64,000 bases of DNA from Patella vulgata (GCF_932274485.2 NC_065886.2:13715501-13779500); one strand, 5' to 3'; numbered from the stretch's first letter, positions 1 to 14,100 are shown. The notes: generated by a model not told the origin, from the sequence alone. A program made the numbers and translations.

Positions 1-547
1 ATTATGTTTTGACTTTCTTAGAAAATATGAAATTGTAATTTTAAGTGAGATTGTGTGGATGTTCCCTTTTATATACATGTAGTTGTCGGGGACCAGAGAA
101 CAAAATGAGTCTTGGGTGGACCGGTGCAGTTCTATATCGCCAGATCAACTACTTCCATAGGCGTACGGGGAAATTTTTGACTGGGGGGGGGCGGTGGTGG
201 TTGGTGCCCAAAAAATGTAGTTAGGTTCTTAGTATGTTACATAATAATAATAAATTCGCTGTTAAATTGGACACACTCAAGAACACAATATTTTTTTATA
301 CAACTTTTACAAAGTACAATTGTGTGCCCAAATTTTCCCAGCATTTGGTGCCCAAAATGGGGGGACGGCCGCCCCCCAGCTCGTACGCCTGTCTACTTCC
401 ATTATTGGTCAACAGAGAGGTGGCTAATGAATTGCCATTATAAAAATGCTTATTTGCATAGACTCATGACCCTTTGACTATGTCATTTAAAAAAATGAGT
501 AAACATGTGGGAACTATTTGGATAACAAGACTGGGTTATTGATATAT

Positions 548-752
548 GTTTCCCCGGTTGTACGTGACAAGGAGTAGGGTCGCCTGTCAAACCTCGTAGG
601 TTTTCTCCGGGTCCTCCGGTTTCCTCCCACTGCTAAAGACCCCTACGCGCAAGCGTATTGTGGAAATAAAATTGAACCATGTGTTAGTCCCAAAATGACC
701 TAGTTTGTGTCGAGTGGACGTTAAACCCCATTTCTCTCTCTCTCTCTCTTTA
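548..752 (+). repeat. SINE-B, 5'-truncated
   Basis: The tRNA-like head is missing; the copy starts just before the TTGTACGTGACAAGGAGTAG segment. It keeps the whole body and the 3' end GGACGTTAAACCCCATTTC followed by a TC-rich tail. Confidence 0.85.
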
Positions 753-1309
753 TTGATATATGTATACATGTATATGCACTAAATTTTTTAAATAGTATTT
801 AAGCATAATGTCTTAGTTTTCTTCACAATCATTGCTAATGAAGACATTTGCCATGCAGTATACTTTAAGAGAAATATGTTGCATCTTATTCTTATAATTT
901 AGACTTCCAACATTCATGTACCAGTATACATGTGACTGTCATGACTGACTACCGGGAGACACTTCTACTTTCCAGACCCTGCATCCTGTAGTACTGATAA
1001 CGGGCAACAAGACGTGAGAAGTCTCTCATCTCTGTTCAATAACAGTTCTACAGTTATTGATGGATCGTAATGGGCGACATTGACTTTACATTTTAATTAA
1101 TATATAATTAATATAAAATTAATATTTTAATTAGTCAGTTAGTATTGAAAATATGATTAATTTTCCGCTCTTCTAACTTTATAATGTGATTGCCATTATT
1201 TGGTTTGTCTGTTGTTCTGACAAACGGTCAAAAAGTGAGCAGATATTCTTCGGTTTAGAGACAATTCAGATACTGAATTCTGTGTGTACTGTGTGTTTTT
1301 GAGTGAAAA

Positions 1310-1975
1310 TTACTTAATTAGATGTCACTTTTACTTAATACATCTAGGAAAATGTAGAAGTTGGAATGAACAAAGGAAAATTACGCAGAAATTCTACAGA
1401 GAATAGATACATGTACACCGATACAGAATTGCGTCGTATTTTACTGTGTTTTGATACTGAGATTTAGCACAATGAAAATACGTTGAAACGTTGTGCTATA
1501 TATTATATGTGTACAAAAACAGTGTTGTGTTTTTTATACACTTAGATGGTATTAGTTTGGAATGAAAATTTCACATATTAAATACATAGGAAAAAGTAGA
1601 AGTTTGAAACAACTGGTCTTTTATTAAATGTGCTGTTTGTTAGATGCAGAGATTTCGTGATTGAGTACAATAAAAAAAAACTTGAAACATTGTATACAAG
1701 CTAGTGTTGTGTTTTTATACTTTGTATTGTGGATGGTATTGTTTATTTTTAGATGAAAATTTCACATACATGTATTGATACATAGGAAAAACTAGAAGTA
1801 GTCAATATTTATATAATTCCTGATCAACATTAGTAGTACAAACAGATTTTATGTTGAATAAAGAGCTGGTTTATTCTTCGTAAAAGTAGAAGTTTGAATG
1901 ATCAAGTTGAAATGGGATGTGGTTTATTCTTCATGAAAGTGAAAGTAGAAGTTTAAATGATCAAATGTATTATTG
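1310..1975. repeat. diverged tandem repeat, TAGGAAAAnTAGAAG core
   Basis: A core like CATAGGAAAAAGTAGAAG recurs near 1344, 1587, 1782, 1880 and 1940, each time followed by related AT-rich sequence. The last two copies also share TTTGAATGATCAA or a close variant. The unit length is irregular, so this is an old, degraded tandem array. Confidence 0.5.
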
Positions 1976-2089
1976 ATACAGACTTTTTTGTTACCATATC
2001 TAATAAACTAATGAACCAATTATAAAGATAAACTTTCACATAAAGACTATTAAAAACAGTATAAAAGTTAAAACTGTAGGATACTAGAA

Positions 2090-2196
2090 ATGGAGGTTCC
2101 TACAGACATTGAAAATAAAGAACAAATACCGTTAAAATTACTGGATAACTCATTCTTTTCTCGAGTTTTTCGTCAAAATCGATTTATCTTTAACAG
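2090..2196 (+). CDS. GRAMD1: GRAMD1 exon 1 (predicted start exon)
   Basis: ATG GAG GTT CCT opens 35 codons plus 2 nt. The first residues read MEVPTDIENKEQIPLKLLD and the exon ends at AACAG|GTAAAA. An in-frame TAA sits 21 nt upstream. The leftover AG joins the single T of exon 2 to make Ser without breaking frame. It has no recognisable domain. It could be one of several alternative first exons. Confidence 0.68.
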
Positions 2197-5100
2197 GTAA
2201 AATGGAGAGCCAATTAATTTGATTGAGTTGTGAATGTGGGTTCATGTCAATTACATGTACACGCCAGATGAAATTAGTGATCCACTATGGCTCAATGAGT
2301 AAGATGTTGGCTCGCTAACCTGGAGCAAATATTGGGCTTATTAATGCAAAGCTCTCATTAATAAGTGAAAGGGGTTCGAAACTTTGAAAAAAGCTCATCA
2401 TTAAACAAGCTGTTCATTAATGCTTTGAACAGCATCTAGTCTTTAATTGTAGGCCGTAAAAGGGTGGGGGGGCGTTTCTGGAGTCCAAACTGGCTGCTTT
2501 ATATAAATGAGAATTTTGGGGAATACTATTTAAACCCAAACACTAACACTTTTAAAAGGTATAAAAGGTAAATTTGTTCAAAGTCTATTTAAAAAAGGGT
2601 TAGGGTTAGTGACTTAGCGTTGGGGTTAGTATTCCCCAAATTATATGAAGTGGCCATTTTGGACTCCGGAAACACCGGAACCTCCATAACCGGTCTACAA
2701 TTGGCATCTCCCGTGTATAAAAGGGTGTGCATGTACTGTTGAGAGTAGAGATTTAAAATACATAAATTTCTCTTATAACACACTGCATAGATTCCCAATG
2801 TCAATGTTACGACATGGACAGAATTGCAAATAGATAGCATCTTGTGGTTCGGAATGAGATGCATTAACATCCATGAAAAAAGAAACCTTGACAAATGGAA
2901 TTCACATTCAGAGTAGTCCTTCATAGCACACTGCATGCAATATGTCTGTCTTCATTATCCATGTTGAAGTAGAATAGAAGGATGTAGATGTTACCCTATT
3001 TAATTATTAATGGTATATAGCTAGCCATATAACCTGTATAATCAATATCTATATGTTTTGTAGGTTATCTTGTCTATTTATTTATTTGTGACAGCTGACA
3101 AATTGTTTGTATTATTTTCTGTAAAGAGACATCTGGATACATTAAGTATGTGAAAGTTTTGCAATATATATACATAATGATAATGATTAGTAATGATTCA
3201 TTATTATCATATAAAGCAGTAGAATGACATAAAGTTTATTAATGAACATGGTTTTAATATTCTAAGAACAGGAGGACCAAATTACACACTACATAATGAA
3301 ATGAAATTGGGTTTAGTGTCCTACTGTTCTGCACCAACTGGGCTAATGAAGACGGGCATACGCCGTGCTGTGAGGGAAGTTTTGCTACGGCCTACTCTTA
3401 TATTGAATTCTAACTGTCAAGGGTTATTTTATGTGCCCACCATTGTGTACATGGATCTTGTTTTTTCATCTCAACTTTCTCGACTATGTGTTGTCCTTTG
3501 CTAGGCCCAGAAATTTCGTAATGGACTTTCTCAGCCAATGCAGGCTGGGATTGAACACAGGACCTCCAGTTTAGCGAGCCACCAAACCTACAGACAAGAC
3601 AAAATACACAGACAGTACAAACAATTATCAAATCAAGTGAATGAATCCGGGAGCCAGATTTAGTATAAATACACCATTATAATAATTAGTAATGTGTATT
3701 ACTCTGTGTGTGTGTGTGGGGGGGGGGGGGGGGTCATATTGTTCAGTAGCTTTATGGATAGCATATAAAGCAGTAAAATGAAATATGGTTAATAGGTCTA
3801 TTTAAATTGTTGGCATGTATGTTGGTCTATAATGTTCTAATCTATCAAACAGCACCAGATGTTATATATGATAACAGCTTGTATTTGTTCCCCCTTATTA
3901 TTTTATACTTATAATAATACAATATAAGTCTATTTATACCTGTATTATAGCAATATTTATATTTAATGATCATGGCATCATTTTGTTCTTATGAAAATGG
4001 AATGAAGTATGGGGTTTTACATGTACATGCCTACTTTGAAAATGGGCATTAGTTCGAACTCAATTTTATTTCAGTTAGCATATCATCCTACATGTAGTCC
4101 AGTCTTCCATTATCACTCACTGCCAACAACTAAAGTCATGCGCAATTCACCTCTCCCTTATTTCTCAATGGTGGGATCATGTGGCTAAGTGGTTAAGTCG
4201 CTGGCTCCCTGGCCTGGAGGTCGGGTGTTCGATCCCTGCATTGGCCGCGAAAGTTCATCCAGATTTTCCGGCGTGGTTCCCCCTTGTCAGTGATACAGGA
4301 TGGAGGGCCTGACAAGGACAGCTGTCTAGTCCTTCGGATGAGACAAAAAGCCGAGGTCCCGTGTATACATTGGAATGCACGTAAAAGACGCTTGGCAGTT
4401 GGAATTCGATATAAGAGTAGGCGATAGTGCCGCTGCCCATTTCATTTCATTTCATTACTTCTTATTGGCCATTTCTTCTCCCCCCCCCCTCACCTCAATA
4501 CCTTATATGGAAGTATATAAGATTACATCATACATTTGTAGGGCCAATAGATTAAAGGTACATTCACACTGTCACCAGTTATACACCATGCAGTGTGCTA
4601 TATTGTCAATGGTTCTTTTACATGTCAATGAGTCTATGGGTGGACCTTGTTTTTTCAGGCCATGTAAATGACTGGACACTTTTCCTTGCCGTGCCCTCCT
4701 TCCTGCACCAATGCAGGGTTCAAAGGTTACCTTACGTGCATGCCGATGTGTACACAGGACCTTGTTTTTTATACCATCTGAATGACTATACCTGTACATT
4801 GCCGTCTGTCCTACACCACTGACAAGGTGGAGCCATGCCAGAAGATTCTGATGAACTTTCTCGGCTAACACTGAGATCGAACACTGGATCTCCAGGATGC
4901 AAACCTACATCTTACTCACTTAGCCACCACAGCTCTGTTGTTCAAACAAATGATGCTCAAGGGAAAGGAGCCATATATGGTGGACGTGGTATCGTCCCTT
5001 AGTCTGATGTTCCTGTCACAAGTAGCCTTTATTCATGCCATTTAAATCAACGTGTATTTTTATTTTGTAGTCGAAGATCTCGAGACTCTGCAATGAGTTC

Positions 5101-8100
5101 AAGTCAGGAGTCTATAAATACAGTTGGTTTAAATAAAGATGGTCACCATGGTTCAGCAGGAGATTTAGATGATGTGTAAGTTGCATAGTCAGTTTAAAAT
5201 TTGGTTATTTAAATTGCTGTGATGAGGGAAATTTGCCCCAGTCGGGGGATTGGTTACTGAGCCAGTGTCTTACTCACTCAGCCACCGTGGCTTTAGATAA
5301 TAAAAACGATAAACCAAGACTTCATGTACATGTAGATACCATCTTGGCCTTGATATTTGTCAATAGAATTGAGTTATCCTTCAGGCATCAACAGATGATT
5401 ACAAGAATTGGAGATGGCAGCATAAAATCTGTGAAAAGTAGCAAGATAACTATGTTTCTAAGACAAATATATCTTTTTTTTTTTTTATACTAACAGATGC
5501 TTAGTACATTTTATTGGCTTTCGGGTATTTGTAAGTGACATGGCTTGTTGTGCCTGTGAATTGATAGTTAAATATGTAAGATTTAGATAAAGAGCTGGAA
5601 ATTATTGCTATAATATAATAGTTCAAAAATATATAATGAAAAATGAATATATTGAAAATTTTATTCAATTGACTTTATTCTGAGCCTAGTTATGACAGGC
5701 TTTGTCTCGATTGTGTATTTAATCGTTAAATTTTTAAATCCTGCAGATGTCTAAATAATGATTTATAGAACATTTGAGGCCAAAGAAAGACTTGCAAATA
5801 GGGAGATTTATATCTTACATAATGTGTCTTGAATTTATAGTTAATTTGTTTAGGGTACCAACTGGTGATATATCTGGTTGTGCCTTTTAATTTATAGTTA
5901 AATTGTTTAGGGTACCACTGGTGATATAGCCTTTAAATTAATAGTTAATTTGTTTAGGGTACCAACTGGTGATCTAGCTGGTTGTGCCTTTAAGTTAATA
6001 GTTAAATTGTTTAGTGTAGCCTTTAAATTAATAGTTAAATTGTTTTGGGTACCAACTGGTGATCTAGCTGGTTGTGCCTTTAAATTAATAGTTAAATTGT
6101 TTAGTGTAGCCTTTAAATTAATAGTTAAATTGTTTAGGGTTCCATCGGTGATCTAGTTTGTTGTGCCTTTAAATTGTTTTGGGTACCAACCAATTTGTAA
6201 ATGATTTAGCTTGTTGTGTCTTTTAATTTGATGTTGAATTGTTTTTAGTACCAACCTGTATGTAAATGATCTAACTTGTGCCTTTAATTTGATGGTTAAA
6301 TTGCTTGTTTCAGTGAATCAGAATTGAAATGCAGCAACAAACAGTCTGAGACAACGATACAGGAAGTCGAAGAAAGTCACTCAAGTAGTCCAGACGTCGA
6401 TCAGTTTGCATCTGCTAGTGATTTAATCGAAGCAGCAGAAGACAAGGAAACTACACCAGACACCTCAGCAATCGAAAACCAAGATGTCTCATCGAAGCCT
6501 TACTCAAAATCAGACTCTCTCGACCAAAGCAGTGACAAAAGTGAAGGTCAGCAGACTAGGGAGAGATCGTTTGAACGCTCCCTGGATAATATTATGGACA
6601 AATGTTCGGAGAAATCTCTGGACTTGAATCTGAGTGTTGATTCTTGGAATGGTTCTGTCAGTGACACGAGTGTTAGAACACCAGACCTGTCTAATTCATC
6701 TTACGGGACAAAATGCTCCAAGATCGAGAAAAAACGAAAAGCAAAATCATGGTACACTGTAAGTCCTGAATGTCTTCAATCCGATTAAAACACAGATCCT
6801 GTTTCGTTTCGTTTTTTTATAGTTCAAAGTTTTGTTTTACTTTACTGCACTAGGATCTGGAAGAGTTGTTATATGACCTGCCTTCAGGATGATGTGAGGG
6901 ATTAGCTAATGAAAAGGTCTGTTACGGCAAGTTTTTGGTGTGAGTTGCACAGAACTGTGGGTAACCCACTAGAAACATCAATGCTGATTGGTTAATCAAA
7001 TGTCTTACATCATAGGGTCAAAAGCTGCTCGTATGACCTCTGACGCGATCTCCCACTACAAACGGTCAGATCTTCATGTAGTAGAGGCCATAAAAAAAAA
7101 AAACGAAACGAAATATAGATCTGTATTTTAATTAGATTGGAATGTTGTCTGCTGTTTTTGTTATATCAACAAAAACAAACAAACAAGGTGACTTACATTT
7201 ATAGGTTTCACCGATACTGAATTAAAAAATGTTGGCTTGTAGTTCTTACTTGTTATTTATTGTCTAGAACATTAGGTCTGACTCATGAGGGAGAGGAAGG
7301 AAGTATAGCGCTCTTAAGGAAAAGGCATCAAGCTGTATGGATGGGGCTAAAAATATGAGCTATTGACAATTGTAATGCGATGTAAGCAGAAATGCAGAGG
7401 TCCAGGCAAAATGTTCCTTACAGAGCTGCATTGCATGTATGCATCAGTTTGTGCATAAAAGTGGGATATTATACCCCACTTGATTTCAGAATGCAATGCC
7501 AGCGGGACATACATTTCTTTGTAGACTACCAAACCTCCAGGCCTCACAGAGAACAGCATCTTAGTCATTCAGATGTGACGAAAACCGAAGTCCCTTCACA
7601 TTGCTGTTCATGTAAACAAAAAAAAAGCACTTGGCAGTTGGAAATCAAAACCTTGATGTTTGTGCAAAATGTCCCTCATAATACACTGCACGACGTATGC
7701 CTATTTCTTTTGTTTTATATGTTACAGATGTTAAGTCCAACCTATAAATCTCGTAGTGAAGATTTTCATAAATTATTTAAAGATGTACCTAAAGATGATA
7801 GGTTGGTTGTTGGTAAGTAATAAACATCATAATTTCTGTTCAGTATTTACAAGGGAGGTTGGATGGCTGAATGGTTAGCGTGCACGCATTGTATCATAAA
7901 GTCTGTCATTGATTCGACTGGCGTGGTTTCGAATCCCCGGTTGTACGTGGCAAGGAGTAAGGTTGCCTGTCCAACCTCGTGGGTTTTCTCCGGGTCCTCC
8001 GGTTTCCTCCCACTGCTAAAGACCCCTACGCGCAAGTGAATTATGTAAATAAAATTAAACCATATGTTAGTCCCGAAATGACCTAGTTTGTGTCGAGTGG

Positions 8101-11100
8101 ACATTAAACCCCATTCCTCTCTCTTTCTCTATCAGTATTTACAAAGATAAATGTCACTTTTTTAAAATCAAAATTTTAATTAAAAGCCTCTGTCGATCAT
8201 GTTGTAAAAGTTGAATCGCAAAAAAGGGACATTTCAGTACAAAAAGGAATATGAGTCCCAATAATAGTTCAGTACATGTATTGAAATTTTGTCTAACATT
8301 TGGCATCCTCTGTAGACAATATAAACAAGCCAGCTCCACCTATAAGTTTTGGTGAAAATCTTTTGATGGTCCTCTTTTTAAACAGATTGATTCCAAGCCG
8401 GGAGATTATTTACTGTTGATACTAGATATTTGGATCTTTATCAATTTATCTTGTTTTCTCATGATTCTAGTCTAGATGGAGAAACAAATACAAGAAAGTT
8501 CATCTGTATTCATTCTATATTACACGTTCAAACCTCATGGGGTTTCTCCGGGTTCTCTACGCGCAAGTGTTGAGTTGACTTTAAACCCAATTGTTTATGT
8601 TTTCTACTGAAAGATATTTATAATTGTTAATTTTTGTTTAGATTATTCATGTGCTGTATAGAAAGATATATGTTTATAATTGTCAATGAATTTAGTTTAT
8701 ATTTGTTTAGATTATGAATGTGTTGTATGCTGTATACAAAGATATATGTTTATAATTGTCAATGAATATTGTTTATTTTTGTGTAGATTATTCATGTGCT
8801 CTACAGAAAGATATATTAGTACAAGGTAGAATGTACCTATCACAGAATTGGATCTGTTTCTATGCTAACATATTTCGATGGGAAACGGTGGTAAGTAAAA
8901 CATACTTATCTATTTTAATAAATCTCTTCTCAAGTCTGGCCTCAATTATTAATTTGATAAATAATGTATATCTTTGTTCTCTGGAGTTATTGTTATTGTG
9001 GAATGAACATTATATTTATTGTCTAGAATCATACTTACAAGCTGAGAATAAACTCAGGATTTTTCAGGACCACTTCCCTCTTGTTAAGGGTCGTGCCTTC
9101 CCAGTCATTAGGATAGGATGAAAAACTGAGGTACACCTGTGTACATAAAATAGTAAAAGAACACGTATATTTTGAATTTGATAAAGTTTAGGGAGAAACG
9201 CCACTGTCTGGACAAAATTCACCTCCCTATTATTGCATGTGACCGCAGAAAAATAAGCAAACTCATGCAATAGTCTGAAAACTACCAAAGTATTGTGTTG
9301 TCATTTACATGTATGTACTTTTGATCGTAAGGTCTGGTGTCAAATCAAGTATCAAGGTTTTGAATCTCAGCTTGTATTTGATAAGGAGTAGGGTCAACTT
9401 TTCAGTTTCCTTCTACTGCTTGAAATAAAAAGATACAAAAATGTAAGTTCTGAAATGGCTAGTTTCTGACAGCAGACACAAACTTTTTTATATAAATAAT
9501 TTGATTTATTATTGACTTGTATTTACAGTTAACGATACCATGTAGTGAAATCGTTGCTATAACTAAAGAGAAGACAGCTAGAGTAATACCTAATGCTATA
9601 CAAGTTACAACGGAAAAAGAGAAATATTTCTTCACGTCTTTCGGTGCCAGAGACAAAACGTACATGATGTTATTTCGACTCTGGCAAAATGCTCTACTTT
9701 CTGAGGTAAACACAATTTATAAATTTTAAACCGCTGATCCTCATTTGCTTTTGAAGCCAGAGATAAAACATATATGATGCTATTTCAACTTTCTGAGGTA
9801 AACACCTCGTCATTTATTTTTTTTCAGACAAAATCAAATTTTTAACGGCTTAATCTACACTCAAATGGTAGATAATCTTCAGACTTGGATTCAGTCAGAT
9901 TAAAAAGAGGCCAATCAAAAAATACAGGTGGCACTGGCTTTTTTTTCATATCCTGTTTATATCGTATGTAAAGGAAGCTGATTGCAGACATCTTTTATTT
10001 CTTTTTAAATACTGCATGGAATTGAACCATTTTTGAATTTGAATTCCTTTTAGAGATTCAACTTTCACAATATCGTAGTTTGTAAGGGATGACATAAATA
10101 GAAAGAAGTGAATAGGAATATTAAAGTATTGGATTGATATAAGCCTCAATTATACCAGTACCATGGTTACAATAATAAACAAGCAATGCACACATCTTGT
10201 CAAAACTATAGAATGTGATAACTAGGCTCAGAATAAAATAGTTTGAATGAAATTTTCAATATAATCATTTTGCATTATCTATTTTTGAACTATTATAGCA
10301 AGAACAGCCAGCTCTTGATCTAAATCTTACATAATGTATCTATAATTCTGAATTATAGTATGAAATTTTATTGTAGCCTATGAATCCTAAAGAACAGTGG
10401 CAGTGGATACACTATAGTTATGGAGAAGAATTGGGACTAACATCTAGTGATGAAGATTATGTAGCACCTCCTGGAATGGATGATTTAAAGGAGAAACTAT
10501 TACCACCAGAAATGCCACCATTAAAGGTATATTAAGTTAAATAGCTGTTGTAGTAAATTTGTGCGAAGGGTTTAAAGGTCTTGTTACATACACTAGAAAA
10601 AATGGATGTTATCTTAACAAAATGCTTGACCATGTCAGAACAAAATTGTCTAATTTTTAACGACTCAATCTATTCTAAAATTAAAATATCAATGCTAGGT
10701 AATGCTGTGTATTGCCATTGTAGTAACAATACGACATGTATTGTGATTCAGGTGTTACGTTACAATTCGCATCACTATTCATAACCAGGTCAATATATAA
10801 CAAGAAAACAACAGGATAAATGAATACATGATATTTTTAGTCTTGTTGATGTCAAAGAAATAAAACTGTTTCATATCAAGATATTGATGTAGATCAAAAT
10901 AAGGACCAAAACAATTTAAGAGTGTGTACCTATGGATAATGTGGGACATGGATAATTAAGAATGATGGGTTATTGATTGAAGTGTCAAAGAAAAACATAA
11001 AAAATGAATTGCGATTCAGCGTCTCACAATTCAGTACGCGAATTGGGAGGAGGTGAATAGCGATACATCGATTTAGCATCTCATGATTCAATAAGCGAAT

Positions 11101-14100
11101 TGCAAGAAGGTGAAGCGTGATATATCAATTCAACGATATATCGTACCAGCACTACGGTAGATATTCTTTGATTCATTTGGGCTTAAAAAGAGGCCCATCA
11201 AAAGATTTTCTCCAACGCTTATAGGAGGCGCTGACTCGATTATATCATCTACAGATGATGTCAAATATTGTAGTTTACATGAGATTCCAAATCTTGCAAA
11301 TGGCCTTTTGTTGCTTGTATCTAATAATAATATATTTGTATTGAAGTGTAATTGAACAGAATTCGGGTAGGTTATATTTTGTCAAAATCAGTTGACTCAT
11401 ATTTTAAATATAATTGCTCAAAAAAAAAATATAAATCATCATTTTAAATTTTGTTTAAAGCGAGAATTTCATATTTTCTAAGAAAGTCAAAACATAATTA
11501 TTTCTATGTCTTTTGCTCAATAGGTTATCAACTCACTATTATATGACCATGGGGATTATTTCCCACCCTTAAAAATCATTGACACAGGAAATAATAACAC
11601 AATTACCTCCCTTGTGTTCCTATTGCCTCCATGCATTAGCTACTTTCAAACATTGGAATTTGAAGTTGAAAATGATATTTTTGCCAATTTCTCAGCTGGC
11701 AATAGTGAATTATAGGATTAATAGGATTATTCTTTAACAAGGTAGAACGGTTTATGGATACCATCTATTTTAAGGCTTTATTTTAATAAATTTTAAAAAT
11801 ATAACTTAAAAATATGAAATTTTTAACATGTTTGTTTTTCTTCAGGAACAGACGGATTCATCAGATATTCATGGTACATCCGAGATGTTGACGATGGCTA
11901 GTAATGATGAAGATGCTATCCAATCAGATGAAGTTTTCTCTCATCCCCAGACGAGTCCGTCACTTGACTCGCCGTTATCACTAGGTCGTTCAGAAATACC
12001 AACAGATTTCAGTGATACAACAGAAGACAGTGAAGGTATCAGAAATTATCTATTGTACTTCATGATCTTAGACAAAACTTAATTAATATTGAAATCTGCG
12101 GCTAAATATATACAAAATAAATACAGTATTGAAAAATTATCTAAGTATTGTATTTCATGATAGCACGTGCGTGCTGTATCATAAGGTCTGTCATTGAGTT
12201 AACTGGCGTGGTTTTGATTCCTTGGTTGTACGTGACAAGGAGTAGGGTTGCCTGTTCAACCTTGTGGGTTTTCTCCGGGTCCTCTGGTTTCATCCCACTG
12301 CTAAAGACCCCTATGCGCAAGCGAGTTATTGAAATAAAATTGAGTTATATGTTATTCCCAAAATGACCTAAGTTTTGTAATTGAACCAATTGTAGATTAA
12401 TTCATGTGTTTAGTTCATTGTTTTATCAATAAACATTTTCATACATCAATCAACTGAAGTTGACTATAATCAGTTGATTTAGATCCCTGGTCTGAATAAA
12501 ATTAAATTATTGTATTGATAAGAGCCTGACAAGGACAGCTGTCTAGTCGTTCGGATAGGATGAAAAACTGAGGTCCTGTGTACACATTGGTGTGCACGTA
12601 AAAGATCCCTTGACAGTTGGAATTCGATATAAGAGTAGGCCGTAGTGCTGCTGTCCGGGCAAAATTTCCCTCATAGCACACTCTATGGCATAGGCCCGTC
12701 TTCATTAACCCAGTTCAGAGCAGAACAGTAGGACGTTAAATCCCATTTCATTTCATTTCATTTGTTTGGACATGATATTAAAGTATTTGCTATGTTTATT
12801 ATATTTCTAGGTGAAGTAGCATGTTCAGGACATGATCATCTAGAGAAGTTATATGTAGATGAAGTATTTAATATATCAGTTGATAAAATGTTCACTTTAT
12901 TATTCACTGATACTCCATTCTTCAGAATCTTTGTTGAATCAAGAAAAACATTTGGTAAGTCATAACAACAGTTTGGTTTTAAACGAACTTAGTCTCTATT
13001 TCAATATTTAGCATAATATAAATATTTGAAATTTAAAACACAAATTAGAATTCAATATTGGTTAATTTCGATCAATATTGATGTTATCTTGCCGTGAAAA
13101 TATAGACCAGTAAATGATTACATACATATGTCAATCTTCTTCCTGTTCTTGGTGAGATGCTCTTCAAAAATGGCCTACGACTCCGCCAAATCAACTGTGG
13201 TCAATATGAAACTTTTCAAGTTTGCTTTTTGGGACTTCTGATTTGTTTTAGCAATCCTGATTCATTGTAAGATCATACCCTGTTAGCCTATCAGGCCAAC
13301 CTGTCTGTCTTATTTGCCGTCTTCATTAGCCCAGTCGGAGCAGAACAGTAGGATGTTTAACCCCATTTAATTTCATTTCATTTCTGTCTCATTTGGTCTG
13401 TCTGTTGATTTTTACATTTTAAGGAATTCCTTTTTGTGCATAATAGGAGAGAACTAATTTATGAAATAATAATTAAATAGGCTTCGAACACCTAATCTAC
13501 TGTTATTACGGTAATCTGTCATCTTTATATCTTGGTGTCATATTTATTTGCCAGGCTTGTCTATTTATTTAATTTATTTACAGCTATATCGCCATCCCCA
13601 TTCCCACACCTAAAATTGTGTGTTTGTTTGTATGTTAGTTTAATAACAATTGAAATAAAAATTAAGTTCAGTTTCTATCTTAAATGTACTATTTTTGTAG
13701 ATGTTATAATACCTAGTACTATCTTAAATGTACTATTTTTGTAGATGTTATAATTACTAGTAAATGTGTTATTTTTTGTAGATGTTGAAATACCCAATTG
13801 GGGTGAAGAAGTTGATGAAGATGGTAATCGTGTTCGAACTATAAGTTATACGTTATCATTAAATCATTCTATCGGACCAAAAACATCTCCCTCTACAGAA
13901 CGACAGGTAAGATCATTTCACATACATTATAATTATTTGTATAAGTGGAGTGAGTATGGCCCTGGCTTAATAACCAAGCTGTCACAGGTTTGATACTAGT
14001 GATGGCCGTGGAAGTTTGTGATTTTCCAGCCTTGACACTTGTTAGTGGAGCTGGACAAACAGCCAAGGTTCGTCTGTGTTCTCATTGATGTGCAAGTAAA

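Larger units (their letters stand above)
1..2089. other. 5' flank of GRAMD1 gene, no coding sequence recognised
   Basis: This is AT-rich sequence upstream of the inferred start codon. It holds a SINE-B copy (about 548-752) and diverged short repeats (about 1310-1975). The first 34 bases are the exact reverse complement of 11465-11498, so the window opens inside an interspersed repeat. The 5' UTR and promoter presumably lie here, but I cannot place a start site. Confidence 0.5.

Noticed and set aside
2589-2936. 115-codon minus-strand open frame
   Set aside because: It starts in the foldback element J and lies in the first GRAMD1 intron; no domain or splice sites.
7853-7940. tRNA gene
   Set aside because: A and B box-like motifs are present but no cloverleaf; they are the heads of SINEs.
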